A stretch of 64,000 nucleotides of DNA from Pelagibius sp. CAU 1746 (GTDB lineage: Bacteria; Pseudomonadota; Alphaproteobacteria; Kiloniellales; Kiloniellaceae): the NCBI RefSeq assembly GCF_039839785.1, contig NZ_JBDOQT010000001.1, positions 2,728,001-2,792,000 on the forward strand, given 5' to 3'. The position numbers were made by a program, and so were the translations under genes. Numbering within the stretch: the stretch's first letter is position 1; each line of letters starts with the position of its first letter. Under the pieces are notes generated by a model. The model was not told the DNA's origin and did no database searches. It was given only the letters and a program-made list of their open reading frames with translations. Positions 26,897 through 37,720 of this stretch are shown piece by piece.

Positions 26897-28123
26897 CTAG
26901 GCGCCGTCCGCCGAATGGGACGAAAGGATGCGGGTCGGGAAGCCGTTTTCCTCCAGGCTGACGATGATCTCTTTGACGTGCTCGGAGTTGCGCGTTTCCA
27001 GGACAACGTCGATGTCGGCGCGTTTCGCCGGCACGTCGTAGAAGAGCCTCTGATGGTAGACCTCGATAATATTGGCGCTGCTTCGTCCGATAATGTCGGC
27101 GATGAGGGCCAGCGTCCCCGGCTGGTCGACGATGCCGATGCGCAGGCGCACCATGCGCCCGTCGCGGACCAGGCCGCGGGTCAGGACACCGGAAAGCAGG
27201 CGCACGTCGATGTTGCCGCCGCAGATCACCGTGACGACCTTGCGGCCCGCATAGCGCTCCGGGTCATTCAGGATTGCGGCCACGCCCGCCGCGCCGGCGC
27301 CCTCGGCGACGATCTTCTGCTCTTCGACCAGGCGATGGATCGCGATCTCGATCATGGTCTCCGGGACGATGGCGATGTCTTCGACCAGCCGCGATATGAT
27401 CTCCTGGGTCAGTTTCCCGGGATTCTTGACCGCAATGCCGTCGGCCAGGCTGCTGCCGCCCGGCAGTTCGCTGCGGCCCTTGAGGGCGTTGGCCATGGAG
27501 GGATAGAGCTCGGTCTCGACGCCGACCATCCTTACGTTGGGGTTAGCCTCTTTCACCGCGATCGAGATGCCGGAGATGATGCCGCCACCGCCGATCGGCA
27601 CGACGATGGTGTCGACCTCCGGCAGGTCTTCCATGATTTCCAGCCCGATGGTTCCCTGGCCCGCAATGACATCGGGGTCGTCGTAGGGATGAACGAAGGT
27701 CAGGCCTTCTTCCTCGGCGATGCGGCGGGCGGCCTGGGCGGAGGCGTCCAGGGTATCGCCGGTCAATACCACGCGCGCCCCGAAAGCGCGGGTGCGTTCG
27801 ACCTTGGAGAAAGGGGCGAATTTGGGCATGACGATGGTCGCCGGGATTCCCAGCCGCTGGGCGTGGTAAGCCACCCCCTGGGCATGATTGCCCGCCGACA
27901 TGGCGATGACGCCCCGCTGGGCTTCCTCGGCGCTCAGGTTGGATAGGCGCACGAAAGCTCCGCGATCTTTGAACGATCCGGTGCGCTGTAGGTTCTCGAG
28001 CTTCAGGTAGAGCTCGCAACCCAGGACTTCGGATATGCGGGCCGCGGGCACCAAGGGGGTGCGGATGACCTGCCCTTTGAGGGTCTCTGCGGCCGTGCGG
28101 ATGTCGTCGATCGTCGTGGTCAA
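26897..28123 (-). CDS. ilvA: Threonine ammonia-lyase
   Basis: Threonine dehydratase makes 2-oxobutyrate, the first committed step to isoleucine. The 408-residue protein has YLKLENLQRTGSFKDRGAF with the PLP lysine (about residue 58), SAGNHAQGVAYHAQRLG and the glycine-rich PIGGGGIISGISIAVK, plus a single C-terminal ACT domain (about 330-405: VRLRIGIVDQPGTLALIADIIG). One ACT domain is the form shared by many alphaproteobacterial IlvA and catabolic TdcB-like enzymes, so feedback by isoleucine is likely but not proven. The start codon is TTG, preceded by GGGGAAC. Confidence 0.92.
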   Translation of the reverse strand: MTTTIDDIRTAAETLKGQVIRTPLVPAARISEVLGCELYLKLENLQRTGSFKDRGAFVRLSNLSAEEAQRGVIAMSAGNHAQGVAYHAQRLGIPATIVMPKFAPFSKVERTRAFGARVVLTGDTLDASAQAARRIAEEEGLTFVHPYDDPDVIAGQGTIGLEIMEDLPEVDTIVVPIGGGGIISGISIAVKEANPNVRMVGVETELYPSMANALKGRSELPGGSSLADGIAVKNPGKLTQEIISRLVEDIAIVPETMIEIAIHRLVEEQKIVAEGAGAAGVAAILNDPERYAGRKVVTVICGGNIDVRLLSGVLTRGLVRDGRMVRLRIGIVDQPGTLALIADIIGRSSANIIEVYHQRLFYDVPAKRADIDVVLETRNSEHVKEIIVSLEENGFPTRILSSHSADGA

Positions 28124-28179
28124 TGGCCTGTTCCCCGGGGTACGGTGCCTTGCGGTGGCGCCTGAATTACAATGTTTGG

Positions 28180-30558
28180 CTATTTTTGTGCCGGCAGCAA
28201 GCTAAGCTGTCTTGCCAGCGCCCAGGTTTCCGGAGCCAGCGACACGGTCAATCCGTCGCGCCAGCGCGGGGCCAGGTTGCCGTAGGTCCCGGAGAGCGGG
28301 TTACCCGACTGGCCGGTGGCGATCATGAAGCGCGAGCGCTCGAGGTCGCTCAAGTCGTAGACCGCGCGGAACCCGGGGCCGTGGACGTTCTCGAACAGAT
28401 GCTCGGCACTGCCGCCCAGGCGAGGCGAGGCGCGGTTGACCGTGTCGTTACCGCCGTCGGTTTCTACGTCGTAGCTGAAATAGGGACCGACCAGCGGAAG
28501 GCGGCTGAGGACGGGGTGGGCGAAGCGCGCCACGTGGGCATCGCCCCAGCGCCAGGTATGCATTTCGCCGCCGAAGCGCTCCTCCAGAAGATCAAGAGCG
28601 TCTTCCAGGGATTTCTGGATCTGGGCGTCGCAGTTTTCGATCTCGTCGCTGCCGGTGGTATCGCACCACTGGCTGTCCTCGGCGAGTATGCGCTCCAGGG
28701 TATAGGTGCCGCCATCGAGGTACTCGAGGTAGTTGGGGCCGAGGTCATCTTCCAGGATAGCTTTCCCCAGAGCCCAGACCCAGGCCTGCAGGATCAGCGG
28801 CTCGGGGGCGCTGCGATGCATCTGCCGGTCCCAGGAGTGCAGCAGGGCGGTCGCCTGGCGGCCGCGCACGCTGATCGGGGTTACCTTGAGCAGGCGGGGC
28901 AGGATGGAACCGGCGGCGGTAGCGGCGATGTCCTGCTGCAGCACGACCGAATCCGTAACGCCGTGATTGCCTGCGGCGCCGGAGAGTGCCGCGCCTATGC
29001 GCGCCGCGCGGTAGGGAGGCGGCCAGTCGACGGCGATGAGGTGCGGGAAGCTGTCGGGCACGATCTTGTTGTTGGCGTTGACGATAATGCCGCTACGCGG
29101 ATTGTCTTGCGATGGCAGCTCCTCAAAAGGCACGAAACCAATCCAATCGAACTCACCGCTCCATCCGGGCACCGGATGCTGGCCGTTGCCCGCGCGGCGG
29201 ACCGGTACGCGGGCCGGTGCGAGGAAGCCGATGTTGCCGGCGGTGTCCGCGAAGACGACGTTCTGCTGCGGCGCGTGGAACTGCCTGAGGGACTCGCGGA
29301 ACTGGGCCCAATCCTGGGCATGGTTCATGCCGTAGAGTGCGTCGGGAGTACGGTCGTCAGGGCGCAGCGCCGGCCAGGCAAGGGAAAGCACGGCGCCGGA
29401 CTCGCTGGAGCCTTCCGGGATGACGTCGCTCATCACCGGGCCGTGGCGGGTTTCCCGAACCGCCAGGGTGACGGACTCGCCGCCCGTGAGGCGGATGAAC
29501 TCGTCACGCACCTTGAAGTCTTCGGCGCCCTCCGGGGTCAGGTATTGTCCGGGATCGTCCGGCGAGATGCGCTCGATGAAGAAATCCTGCGTGTCGCTGT
29601 GGGTGGTGGTAAGGCCCCAGGCGACATGGTCGTTGTGACCCAGCAAGACGAAGGGGACGCCGGGTGCGGTGGCGCCGGCCAGGGTAATACCCGGTGCTTC
29701 CAGGCGGGCCAGGAACCAGACGCCGGGCGCTTCCAGCGGCAGGTGCGGGTCGTTGGCCAAGATCGGACTGCCGCTGGCGCTGCGCGCGCCGCTCACGGCC
29801 CAGACGTTCGAAGCACCGGTCGGCGCCAGGGAAGGGGGCAGCAGGCCGGCCAACTGCCGGGCGACGGTGTCGTCGACAAGATCGGAAAGCTGAGCGACGG
29901 TGACCGGCGCGTCACCGGGATAGGCCGGCCAGAGCTGGGCGATCTGCTCCGGAGTGAAGCGGCCCGCCAGGCGGGCGCGGCTTAGTTCGTCCCGCCAGTT
30001 CTCCGACAGCCGCAGGGCCATGATGCGGCCCCACAGCAGGGAATCAATCGGGCTCCACGGTTCGGGTTCGTAGCCGAGCACCTGGAACTCCAGGGGCAGC
30101 GGGCCCGAGCGGCCTTGCAGGTAGGCATTCACGCCTTCGGCATAGCTTTCCAGGGCGGCGAGGGTTTCGGGCGCCAGATGCGACAGATTGGCCTCGGCGA
30201 GCTGGCGGAAGCCGAGGGTGCGGAAGAAGCGGTCGTGCACCAGGGTCGCCTTGCCCATGACCTCGGAGAGGCGGCCCGAGCCGACGCGGCGCGTGAAATC
30301 CATCTGCCACAGACGCTCCTGGGCGTGGACGAAGCCCAAGGCGCGGTAGAGGTCGAACTCGGTTTCCGCCTGGATGCGGACCAGGCCGTCGGCATTGCGG
30401 GAGATCTTCACCGGCCCGTCGAGGATCGCCAGCGGGATGTCTCCCTCGGTCTGCGGCAGGGAGCCGCGCAGCCACAGATAGCCGCCGACGGCTAACAGCA
30501 GGGCGAGCGCGGCCAAGCCGCCCAGCCCGAACAGAAGGGTGCGCCGAATCGTTTTCAT
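28180..30558 (-). CDS. Penicillin acylase family protein (Ntn hydrolase)
   Basis: A 792-residue N-terminal-nucleophile amidase precursor. An N-terminal membrane/signal segment (TLLFGLGGLAALALLLAVGGYLWL, about 8-31) is followed by the alpha chain (VRIQAETEFDLYRALGFVHAQERLWQMDFTRR), then the autoprocessing site with nucleophile serine in PTGASNVWAVSGARSASGSPILANDPHLPLEAPG (Ser near residue 250) and the beta chain. Family members hydrolyse penicillin side chains, acyl-homoserine lactones or other amides; the substrate here is open. AGAGGAT precedes the ATG. It lies 56 bp upstream of ilvA on the same strand, with no obvious functional tie. Confidence 0.9.
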   Translation of the reverse strand: MKTIRRTLLFGLGGLAALALLLAVGGYLWLRGSLPQTEGDIPLAILDGPVKISRNADGLVRIQAETEFDLYRALGFVHAQERLWQMDFTRRVGSGRLSEVMGKATLVHDRFFRTLGFRQLAEANLSHLAPETLAALESYAEGVNAYLQGRSGPLPLEFQVLGYEPEPWSPIDSLLWGRIMALRLSENWRDELSRARLAGRFTPEQIAQLWPAYPGDAPVTVAQLSDLVDDTVARQLAGLLPPSLAPTGASNVWAVSGARSASGSPILANDPHLPLEAPGVWFLARLEAPGITLAGATAPGVPFVLLGHNDHVAWGLTTTHSDTQDFFIERISPDDPGQYLTPEGAEDFKVRDEFIRLTGGESVTLAVRETRHGPVMSDVIPEGSSESGAVLSLAWPALRPDDRTPDALYGMNHAQDWAQFRESLRQFHAPQQNVVFADTAGNIGFLAPARVPVRRAGNGQHPVPGWSGEFDWIGFVPFEELPSQDNPRSGIIVNANNKIVPDSFPHLIAVDWPPPYRAARIGAALSGAAGNHGVTDSVVLQQDIAATAAGSILPRLLKVTPISVRGRQATALLHSWDRQMHRSAPEPLILQAWVWALGKAILEDDLGPNYLEYLDGGTYTLERILAEDSQWCDTTGSDEIENCDAQIQKSLEDALDLLEERFGGEMHTWRWGDAHVARFAHPVLSRLPLVGPYFSYDVETDGGNDTVNRASPRLGGSAEHLFENVHGPGFRAVYDLSDLERSRFMIATGQSGNPLSGTYGNLAPRWRDGLTVSLAPETWALARQLSLLPAQK

Positions 30559-30749
30559 ATCCTCTTATACCGCCTTTGCCTGATTTCATCCGCGACTCCT
30601 TTGTCAGGGTCGGGTCCGGGAGAATGCCGGTGAAAATCTTGATAGATCATTTCCCCGGCGCGGGCGGCCTCAGGTATGGTCGCCGGCGGCTGGGACTCCC
30701 GGTGCGAGGAGTGAGCGATTCGGCAGGAGAACCTCTGGGGGAGGGGGAG

Positions 30750-31691
30750 ATGGCGCAGCACAGCTCGAAAAAAGTGATCTTCGCGGCCTTGGCGGGCAAT
30801 GCCATGATCGCCGTGACCAAGTTTGCCGCCGCCGCCTTTACCGGCAGTTCCGCCATGTTCTCCGAGGGCATTCATTCAACCGTCGATACCGGCAACCAGG
30901 CCCTGCTCCTGTATGGACTGAAGCGCGCCTCGCGTCCGGCCGACGAGCGCCACCCTTTCGGCTATGGGTCGGAGATCTACTTTTGGGCCTTCGTGGTCGC
31001 CATCCTGATTTTCGCGGTCGGCGCCGGCGTCTCGTTCTATGAGGGAGTCCATAAACTGCAGGACCCCCATCCGGTTTCCGACGCCTATGTGAATTACATT
31101 GTCCTGGCATTCGCGATGGTCTTCGAGGGGGCGGCGTGGTGGGTGGCTTATCGGGCGTTCAAACAAGGCAAGGGAAAGCTCGGTTACCTGAAGGCGATTC
31201 AGGCCAGCAAAGACCCTTCCATCTTTACGGTATTGCTGGAAGACTCCGCCGCAATGGCGGGTCTGGTGGTGGCTTTCGTTGGGATTCTCCTGGCGCAGAT
31301 CCTAGGCATTCCAGAACTGGATGGCGCCGCTTCCATGGTTATCGGCGTTATCCTGGCGATGGCGGCCGTTCTGCTCGCCTATGAGACCAAGGGGCTGCTG
31401 ATCGGCGAAGGGGCACAGCCGGCGCTGGTGCGGCAGTTGCGCGGCATCGTCCAGGATCATGACGCGGTCTTCCATATCAATGAGCTGCTCACTCTGCACC
31501 AAGGACCCCAGGATCTCTTGGTGACGGTCAGCGTCGACTTCCACCCCCACTTGAGTGCCGACGAGGTGGAGGCGGCGATTGCCGATCTGGAGCTCAGCAT
31601 GAAGCGGGCGGACGGAGTGGTCAGGCGCGTCTTCGTCGAAGCCCAGTCGTGGCGGGCCCACCGGGCCGCGGTGAGGCACGCCGACATCTAG
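30750..31691 (+). CDS. Cation diffusion facilitator transporter, SLC30A9-like
   Basis: A 313-residue metal exporter. Start at ATG 30750 follows GGGGGAGGGGGAG, a very strong ribosome binding site; the open frame upstream is non-family. Membrane segments: about 9-30, 34-55, 76-100, 113-135, 155-180 and 187-205. The first metal-site pair is GIHSTVDTGNQALLLYG (His-x3-Asp). The second site reads LLEDSAAMAGL, where the usual second Asp/His is replaced, as in the SLC30A9/ZnT9-like branch. The cytoplasmic C-terminal domain (about 215-313) is short. Metal specificity is unknown. A 191-bp divergent gap separates it from the acylase gene. Confidence 0.88.
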   Translation: MAQHSSKKVIFAALAGNAMIAVTKFAAAAFTGSSAMFSEGIHSTVDTGNQALLLYGLKRASRPADERHPFGYGSEIYFWAFVVAILIFAVGAGVSFYEGVHKLQDPHPVSDAYVNYIVLAFAMVFEGAAWWVAYRAFKQGKGKLGYLKAIQASKDPSIFTVLLEDSAAMAGLVVAFVGILLAQILGIPELDGAASMVIGVILAMAAVLLAYETKGLLIGEGAQPALVRQLRGIVQDHDAVFHINELLTLHQGPQDLLVTVSVDFHPHLSADEVEAAIADLELSMKRADGVVRRVFVEAQSWRAHRAAVRHADI

Positions 31692-31818
31692 GTCCGGCAC
31701 GGCCTTGCGCCGGATCTCGCCGCCTTGACGTGAATCATTCCCCTGCCGCCCCCGGGCGGTTATGCGTTAGAATAGGCCTAAAGTCGGACATTTTCTGCCT
31801 TTTGCTTCGGAGAACCTG

Positions 31819-33675
<1,857 letters not shown>

Positions 33676-33686
33676 CGTGATCTCGC

Positions 33687-35210
33687 CTAGGCGGCCGAAC
33701 TGAAGCTGGCCTTGAAGCGGTCGCGCAGGGCGTTCTTCTGGACCTTGCCCATGGTGTTGCGCGGCAGTTCGTCGACGAAGAAGACCTTCTTGGGAACCTT
33801 GAAGTTCGCCAACTCCGCCTTGGCGGTTTCCTGGATCGCCTCGGCGGTGACGTCCGGTCCGCCGCTCTGCCGCTTCACCACCGCGACCACCGCCTCGCCG
33901 AAGTCCGGGTGCGGCAAGCCGATAACGGCCGACTCGTCGACCCCGTCGATGCCGTCGATACAGAGCTCCACTTCCTTGGGATAGACGTTGAAGCCGCCGG
34001 AGATAATCAGGTCCTTGGAGCGTCCGACGATCTGCACGTAGCCGCGTGCGTCGATCGTTGCCAGGTCGCCGGTGATGAAGAAGCCATCGGGGCGGAACTC
34101 CTCGGCGGTCTTTTCCGGGTTGCGCCAGTAGCCCTTGAAGACGTTGGGGCCTTTGACTTCCAGGACGCCGACCTCGCCCTGGGGCAGGGGTTTTCCTTCC
34201 TCGTCGGCGATGCGGGCCGCGACGCCCGGCAGGGGATGACCGACAGTGCCGGCGATGCGCTCCCCGTCCAGCGGATTGGAGGTGCTCATCGTGGTCTCTG
34301 TCATGCCGTAGCGTTCGAGAATTCGGTGGCCGGTGCGGGCCTCGAACTCCTGGAAGGTGTCGGCCAGCAGAGGCGCGGAACCGGAGACGAATAGGCGGAT
34401 GCCGGCGCAGGCCGCCTCGGTCAGGCGCGGGCTGGCCAGCAGCCGCGTATAGAAGGTCGGCACGCCCATCATTGCGGTCGCGCGGGGCAGCAGGTCGATC
34501 ACCGTATCCGCGTCGAAGCGGTTCAGGAACAGCATGCGCGCGCCGCTCAGCAGCACGCAGTGAGTGGCGACGAAAAGACCGTGGGTATGGAAGATCGGCA
34601 GCGCGTGGATCAGCACGTCGTCCGAGGTAAAGCCCCAGTAGTCGCGCAGCGTCAAGGTGTTGCTGCCCAGGTTGTCGTGGCTCAGCATCGCTCCCTTGGA
34701 GCGTCCGGTGGTGCCGCTGGTATAGAGGATCGCGGCCAGGTCGTCGGCGTCCCGCGCCACCACGCCGACGTCCGGGTCCAGAGCGCGGCTGCGCTCGATC
34801 AGGCTGCCGGCGCCGTCGCCGCCGAGGGTCAGCACCACCTCGGTGCCGGCCTGCTTGGCCGTCTCGGTCAGGAGGGCTTCGGCCTGCGGGTCGCAGACCA
34901 GCACGCGCGGCTCCGCGTCGCCCAGGAAGTAAGCGACCTCACCACCCTTGTAGGCCGTGTTGAGGGGCAGGTAGACCCCGCCGCAGCGCAGCACAGCCAG
35001 ATAGAGCAGCAGCGCTTCCGGCGACTTCTCGATCTGTGCGGCCACGCGGTCGCCGGGCTGGACGCCGCAGTCCATCAGCAGCCGCGCGATGCGCCCCGAG
35101 CCGGCTTCGAAGTCCTCGTAGCTCATGGTCCGCCCCTCGGGCGTCTCCAGGACGGTCTGGCTGCGGTCGGCGGGGAAATTCTCGGTCAGGAGTGTGTAGA
35201 GATTTGTCAT
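33687..35210 (-). CDS. matB: Malonyl-CoA synthetase
   Basis: MatB activates malonate to malonyl-CoA with ATP and CoA. The 507-residue ANL-superfamily enzyme shows AAQIEKSPEALLLYLAVLRCGGVYLPLNTAY (typical of MatB), the P-loop ILYTSGTTGRSKGAML, YGMTETTMSTSNP, FKGYWRNPEKTAEEF, the ITGDLATID hinge and the catalytic lysine in PRNTMGKVQKNALR at the C-terminus. It is downstream of matR on the same strand with 26 bp between them, and malonyl-CoA decarboxylase plus a transporter lie divergently, which fixes the assignment to malonate rather than another acid. It converges on ftsH with only 11 bp between stops and no terminator. Confidence 0.93.
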   Translation of the reverse strand: MTNLYTLLTENFPADRSQTVLETPEGRTMSYEDFEAGSGRIARLLMDCGVQPGDRVAAQIEKSPEALLLYLAVLRCGGVYLPLNTAYKGGEVAYFLGDAEPRVLVCDPQAEALLTETAKQAGTEVVLTLGGDGAGSLIERSRALDPDVGVVARDADDLAAILYTSGTTGRSKGAMLSHDNLGSNTLTLRDYWGFTSDDVLIHALPIFHTHGLFVATHCVLLSGARMLFLNRFDADTVIDLLPRATAMMGVPTFYTRLLASPRLTEAACAGIRLFVSGSAPLLADTFQEFEARTGHRILERYGMTETTMSTSNPLDGERIAGTVGHPLPGVAARIADEEGKPLPQGEVGVLEVKGPNVFKGYWRNPEKTAEEFRPDGFFITGDLATIDARGYVQIVGRSKDLIISGGFNVYPKEVELCIDGIDGVDESAVIGLPHPDFGEAVVAVVKRQSGGPDVTAEAIQETAKAELANFKVPKKVFFVDELPRNTMGKVQKNALRDRFKASFSSAA

Positions 35211-35236
35211 GATCGTCTTCTGCCGCCCGGTTCTGC

Positions 35237-35917
35237 CTAGGCGGTCATCGCATGGACGTAGGACTCCGGCAGGGCGGAGATGAGATCGGTAAAGACGTCA
35301 CCCTGAATGGTGACGTGATGGGACATGGCTTTTGCCGCGGCCTCGGCGTTGCCGTCCAGAATGGCGTCGACCACCGCACGGTGCTCCTTCCAGGACTTCA
35401 TGGTCCGCCCCGGATGGTGAAGCTGAAAGCGGCGGTAGGGCTGCAGGCGGTTGCGCATGTTGCGCGTGGTCTCTTCCAGGTAGGCGTTGTGGGTGCCTGC
35501 GTAGATCACTTCGTGGAAGCGCCGGTTGGCGTCGTAGTAGGCATGGGCTTCGCCCTTCTCGGCGAACTCCCTGCAGTCCTCGTGGACCGTGAGCAATTGG
35601 TCGCGCTCTTCCGCGGACATGCGCCGCGCTGCCAATTTGGCGCAGAAGGATTCCAGTTCGGCCATCACCTCGAACATGTGCAGAAGCTGCGTGACGGTGA
35701 CGGTGGCGACCACCGCGCCCTGGCGTGGCCGCAGCACAACCAGATCGGCCGCCGCCAGCTCGCGAAGAGCCTCACGCACCGGAGTTCGCGAGACGCCGAA
35801 GTGCTGCGCCAGCTTGCTTTCATCCAGACGTGAGCCCGGTGGGCGCTGGCCGCAGAGGATTTCATCCTCAAGGCGGTCCCGCAGGTCTCGGGCAAGCGGT
35901 GCGGGTTTGGGTTTCAT
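35237..35917 (-). CDS. matR: GntR-family (FadR subfamily) regulator of malonate genes
   Basis: A 226-residue transcription factor. The N-terminal winged helix reads LRDRLEDEILCGQRPPGSRLDESKLAQHFGVSRTPVREALRELAAADLVVLRPRQGA (about residues 10-66); the C-terminal FCD domain carries the metal/ligand histidines in RRFHEVIY, HHPGR and WKEHRAVVDAI. Start chosen at ATG 35917, the usual N-terminal length; the frame is open further upstream through the control region, which would make no sense. By position it should control both matB and the divergent matPQM-A genes, and a matching palindrome lies 57-66 bp upstream of its start. Confidence 0.88.
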   Translation of the reverse strand: MKPKPAPLARDLRDRLEDEILCGQRPPGSRLDESKLAQHFGVSRTPVREALRELAAADLVVLRPRQGAVVATVTVTQLLHMFEVMAELESFCAKLAARRMSAEERDQLLTVHEDCREFAEKGEAHAYYDANRRFHEVIYAGTHNAYLEETTRNMRNRLQPYRRFQLHHPGRTMKSWKEHRAVVDAILDGNAEAAAKAMSHHVTIQGDVFTDLISALPESYVHAMTA

Positions 35918-35973
35918 GGGCGGGAGTATATCCGCATGCAAAAGAATCGAGCAAGCATGCACTTCCGGAATTT

Positions 35974-35983
35974 TTGTATACAA
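35974..35983. promoter_or_regulatory. Candidate MatR operator
   Basis: TTGTATACAA is a perfect 10-bp palindrome in the 175-bp divergent control region between matR and matP. It resembles the TTGTATACAA-like site known for GntR/FadR-subfamily regulators, including the rhizobial MatR operator. The location suits control of both promoters. Two GCATGC hexamers (35934-35939 and 35955-35960) lie between it and matR. Confidence 0.65.
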
Positions 35984-36092
35984 GACTGGACAGCTTACGT
36001 GGCCAAGGCTAGAGTTTTTGATCAGAATAACTGGCAAGTGCGGCGCCAAGCCGCCGTCTGCCGAGGAACAAGCAACCGGGAGGAACCGAGTG

Positions 36093-37100
36093 ATGTCCAA
36101 GACACTGCGTAGATTCATGTCAGCGACCGCCATGGTCGCGTCTTTTGCCGTGGCCGGCTCGGCCATGGCGGCGGACCTGACGTTGAAAGCCTCGCACCAA
36201 TGGCCGGGCGGCAAGGGCGATGCGCGCGACGAGATGGTGCAGATCATCGCCAAGGAAATCGCCAAGGCCGATGTGGGCCTGGAGGTTCAGGTCTATCCTG
36301 GCGCCTCGCTGTTCAAGCCCAAGGAGCAGTGGAACGCGATGGTCAAAGGCCAATTGGATATCTCGGCCTTCCCGCTGGACTATGCCAGCGGTCGCCACCC
36401 GCAGTTCAGCGCCACGCTGATGCCTGGTCTGGTGAAGAATCACGAGCATGCCCTGCGGCTCAACACCTCGCCTTTCATGGACGACATCAAGAAAATCATC
36501 AATGACGCCGGAGTCGTCGTCCTTTCCGACGCTTGGCTGGCCGGAGGCTTCGCCTCGACCAAGAGCTGCATTCTCGGTCCCGATACCATGAAGGGGCAGG
36601 TGACCCGCGCGGCCGGACCGGCCTTCGAGCAGATGCTGGCGGGCGCCGGTGCTTCGATCGCTTCTATGCCGTCGTCGGAGATCTATACCGCGATGCAGAC
36701 CGGCGTTCTGGATGCCGCCAACACCAGCTCGGGCAGCTTCGTCTCCTATCGTATCTACGAACAGGTCAAGTGCCTGACCGAGCCGGGCGACCATGCCCTG
36801 TGGTTCATGTACGAGCCGATCCTCATGTCCAAGCGCAGCTGGGACAAGCTGAACGAAGCACAGCAGAAGGCTCTTCTGGCCGCCGGCAAGAAGGCCGAGG
36901 AGTACATGACCGAGCAGGCCAAGGGCCTCGACCAGAAACTGGTCGACGTCTACAAGAAGAACGGTGTCGAGGTCGTCAAGATGTCTGCCGAGGACGCGGC
37001 GGCCTGGCGTGAGATCGCCAAGCAGACCTCCTACAAGAACTTCTCCGATAAGGTTCCCGGTGGTGACGCGCTGATCGAAAAGGCGCTGGCCGTCGAGTAA
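36093..37100 (+). CDS. matP: TRAP transporter substrate-binding protein, probable malonate binder
   Basis: A 335-residue periplasmic DctP-family protein with a Sec signal peptide (FMSATAMVASFAVAGSAMA, cleavage after about residue 26). The mature part has LKASHQWPGG, ALRLNTSPFMDD, QVTRAAGPAFEQMLAGAGAS, the SEIYTAMQTGVLDAANTS ligand-loop region and EQVKCLTEPGDHALWFMYEPILM. Two cysteines (in TKSCILG and QVKCLTE) could pair. GGGAGGAA lies just upstream of the ATG. Its place between the MatR operator and matQM-matA supports malonate as ligand; a malonate TRAP system has been reported in Sinorhizobium meliloti. Confidence 0.88.
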   Translation: MSKTLRRFMSATAMVASFAVAGSAMAADLTLKASHQWPGGKGDARDEMVQIIAKEIAKADVGLEVQVYPGASLFKPKEQWNAMVKGQLDISAFPLDYASGRHPQFSATLMPGLVKNHEHALRLNTSPFMDDIKKIINDAGVVVLSDAWLAGGFASTKSCILGPDTMKGQVTRAAGPAFEQMLAGAGASIASMPSSEIYTAMQTGVLDAANTSSGSFVSYRIYEQVKCLTEPGDHALWFMYEPILMSKRSWDKLNEAQQKALLAAGKKAEEYMTEQAKGLDQKLVDVYKKNGVEVVKMSAEDAAAWREIAKQTSYKNFSDKVPGGDALIEKALAVE

Positions 37101-37201
37101 GCCCGGTTCGTTTCGAAGCAGGGCGCCGGGGGGCGAAGGCTGCCGGCGCCCTTGCTCTGTGAGAGGCGCGTTCTGCTGATTCTCAACCTGTCGAGGCCGT
37201 T

Positions 37202-37720
37202 TTGGATATCTTCGTTTCAACCGTCCGCCGGCTTTCGCAGCTCTGCGGAATCGTCGCGGCCCTGACCTTGGCCGCCGCCGTTCTCGTGGTCTGCCAGATG
37301 GTCGTTCTGCGCTATTTTCTCAACGAGTCTACGGTATGGCAGACCGAGTTCACGACCTACAGTATTGTCGGTGCCACGCTGATCGGCAGCCCCTATGTGC
37401 TGCTGCGCCGCGGTCACGTGAACGTCGACCTTCTACCGATCTACCTGTCCCATCGCGCGCGCATGGTGCTGGCTTACCTGGCTTCTTTTATGGCTTTGGC
37501 GTTTTGCGCCGTTCTGACCTACAGCGGCGCGGAACTGTGGCTCGATGCCTGGCGCGGCGGCTGGACGACGGATTCGATATGGCGGTTGCCGCTGTGGATC
37601 GCCTACGCACCGATCCCCGTCGGCATCGGTTTGCTGTGCCTGCAGTACGTGGCCGACCTTCTCTGCCTGGCGACCGGGCGGGAGATGCCCTTTGGGCTGG
37701 AGCCGGGGGAGCAGCCATGA
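37202..37720 (+). CDS. matQ: TRAP transporter small permease, malonate system
   Basis: A 172-residue DctQ-family protein with four membrane segments (about 14-36, 52-70, 88-112, 128-150) and the Q-signature VWQTEFTTYSIVGATLIGSPYVLLRRGHVNVDLLP. The start is TTG 37202 with weak ribosome binding sequence (TCGAGG). It follows matP after 101 bp and overlaps matM by 4 bp (ATGA), so Q and M are translationally coupled. Confidence 0.88.
   Translation: MDIFVSTVRRLSQLCGIVAALTLAAAVLVVCQMVVLRYFLNESTVWQTEFTTYSIVGATLIGSPYVLLRRGHVNVDLLPIYLSHRARMVLAYLASFMALAFCAVLTYSGAELWLDAWRGGWTTDSIWRLPLWIAYAPIPVGIGLLCLQYVADLLCLATGREMPFGLEPGEQP

Noticed and set aside
31720-31818. Heat-shock (RpoH) promoter before ftsH
   Set aside because: CCTTGACG at about 31723 resembles a -35, but no matching -10 lies at the expected spacing.
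35918-36092. Longer matR and matP reading frames extending across the divergent control region
   Set aside because: Both frames are open through the region, but family N-termini, the Sec signal peptide of MatP and a strong ribosome binding site fix the starts at 35917 and 36093.
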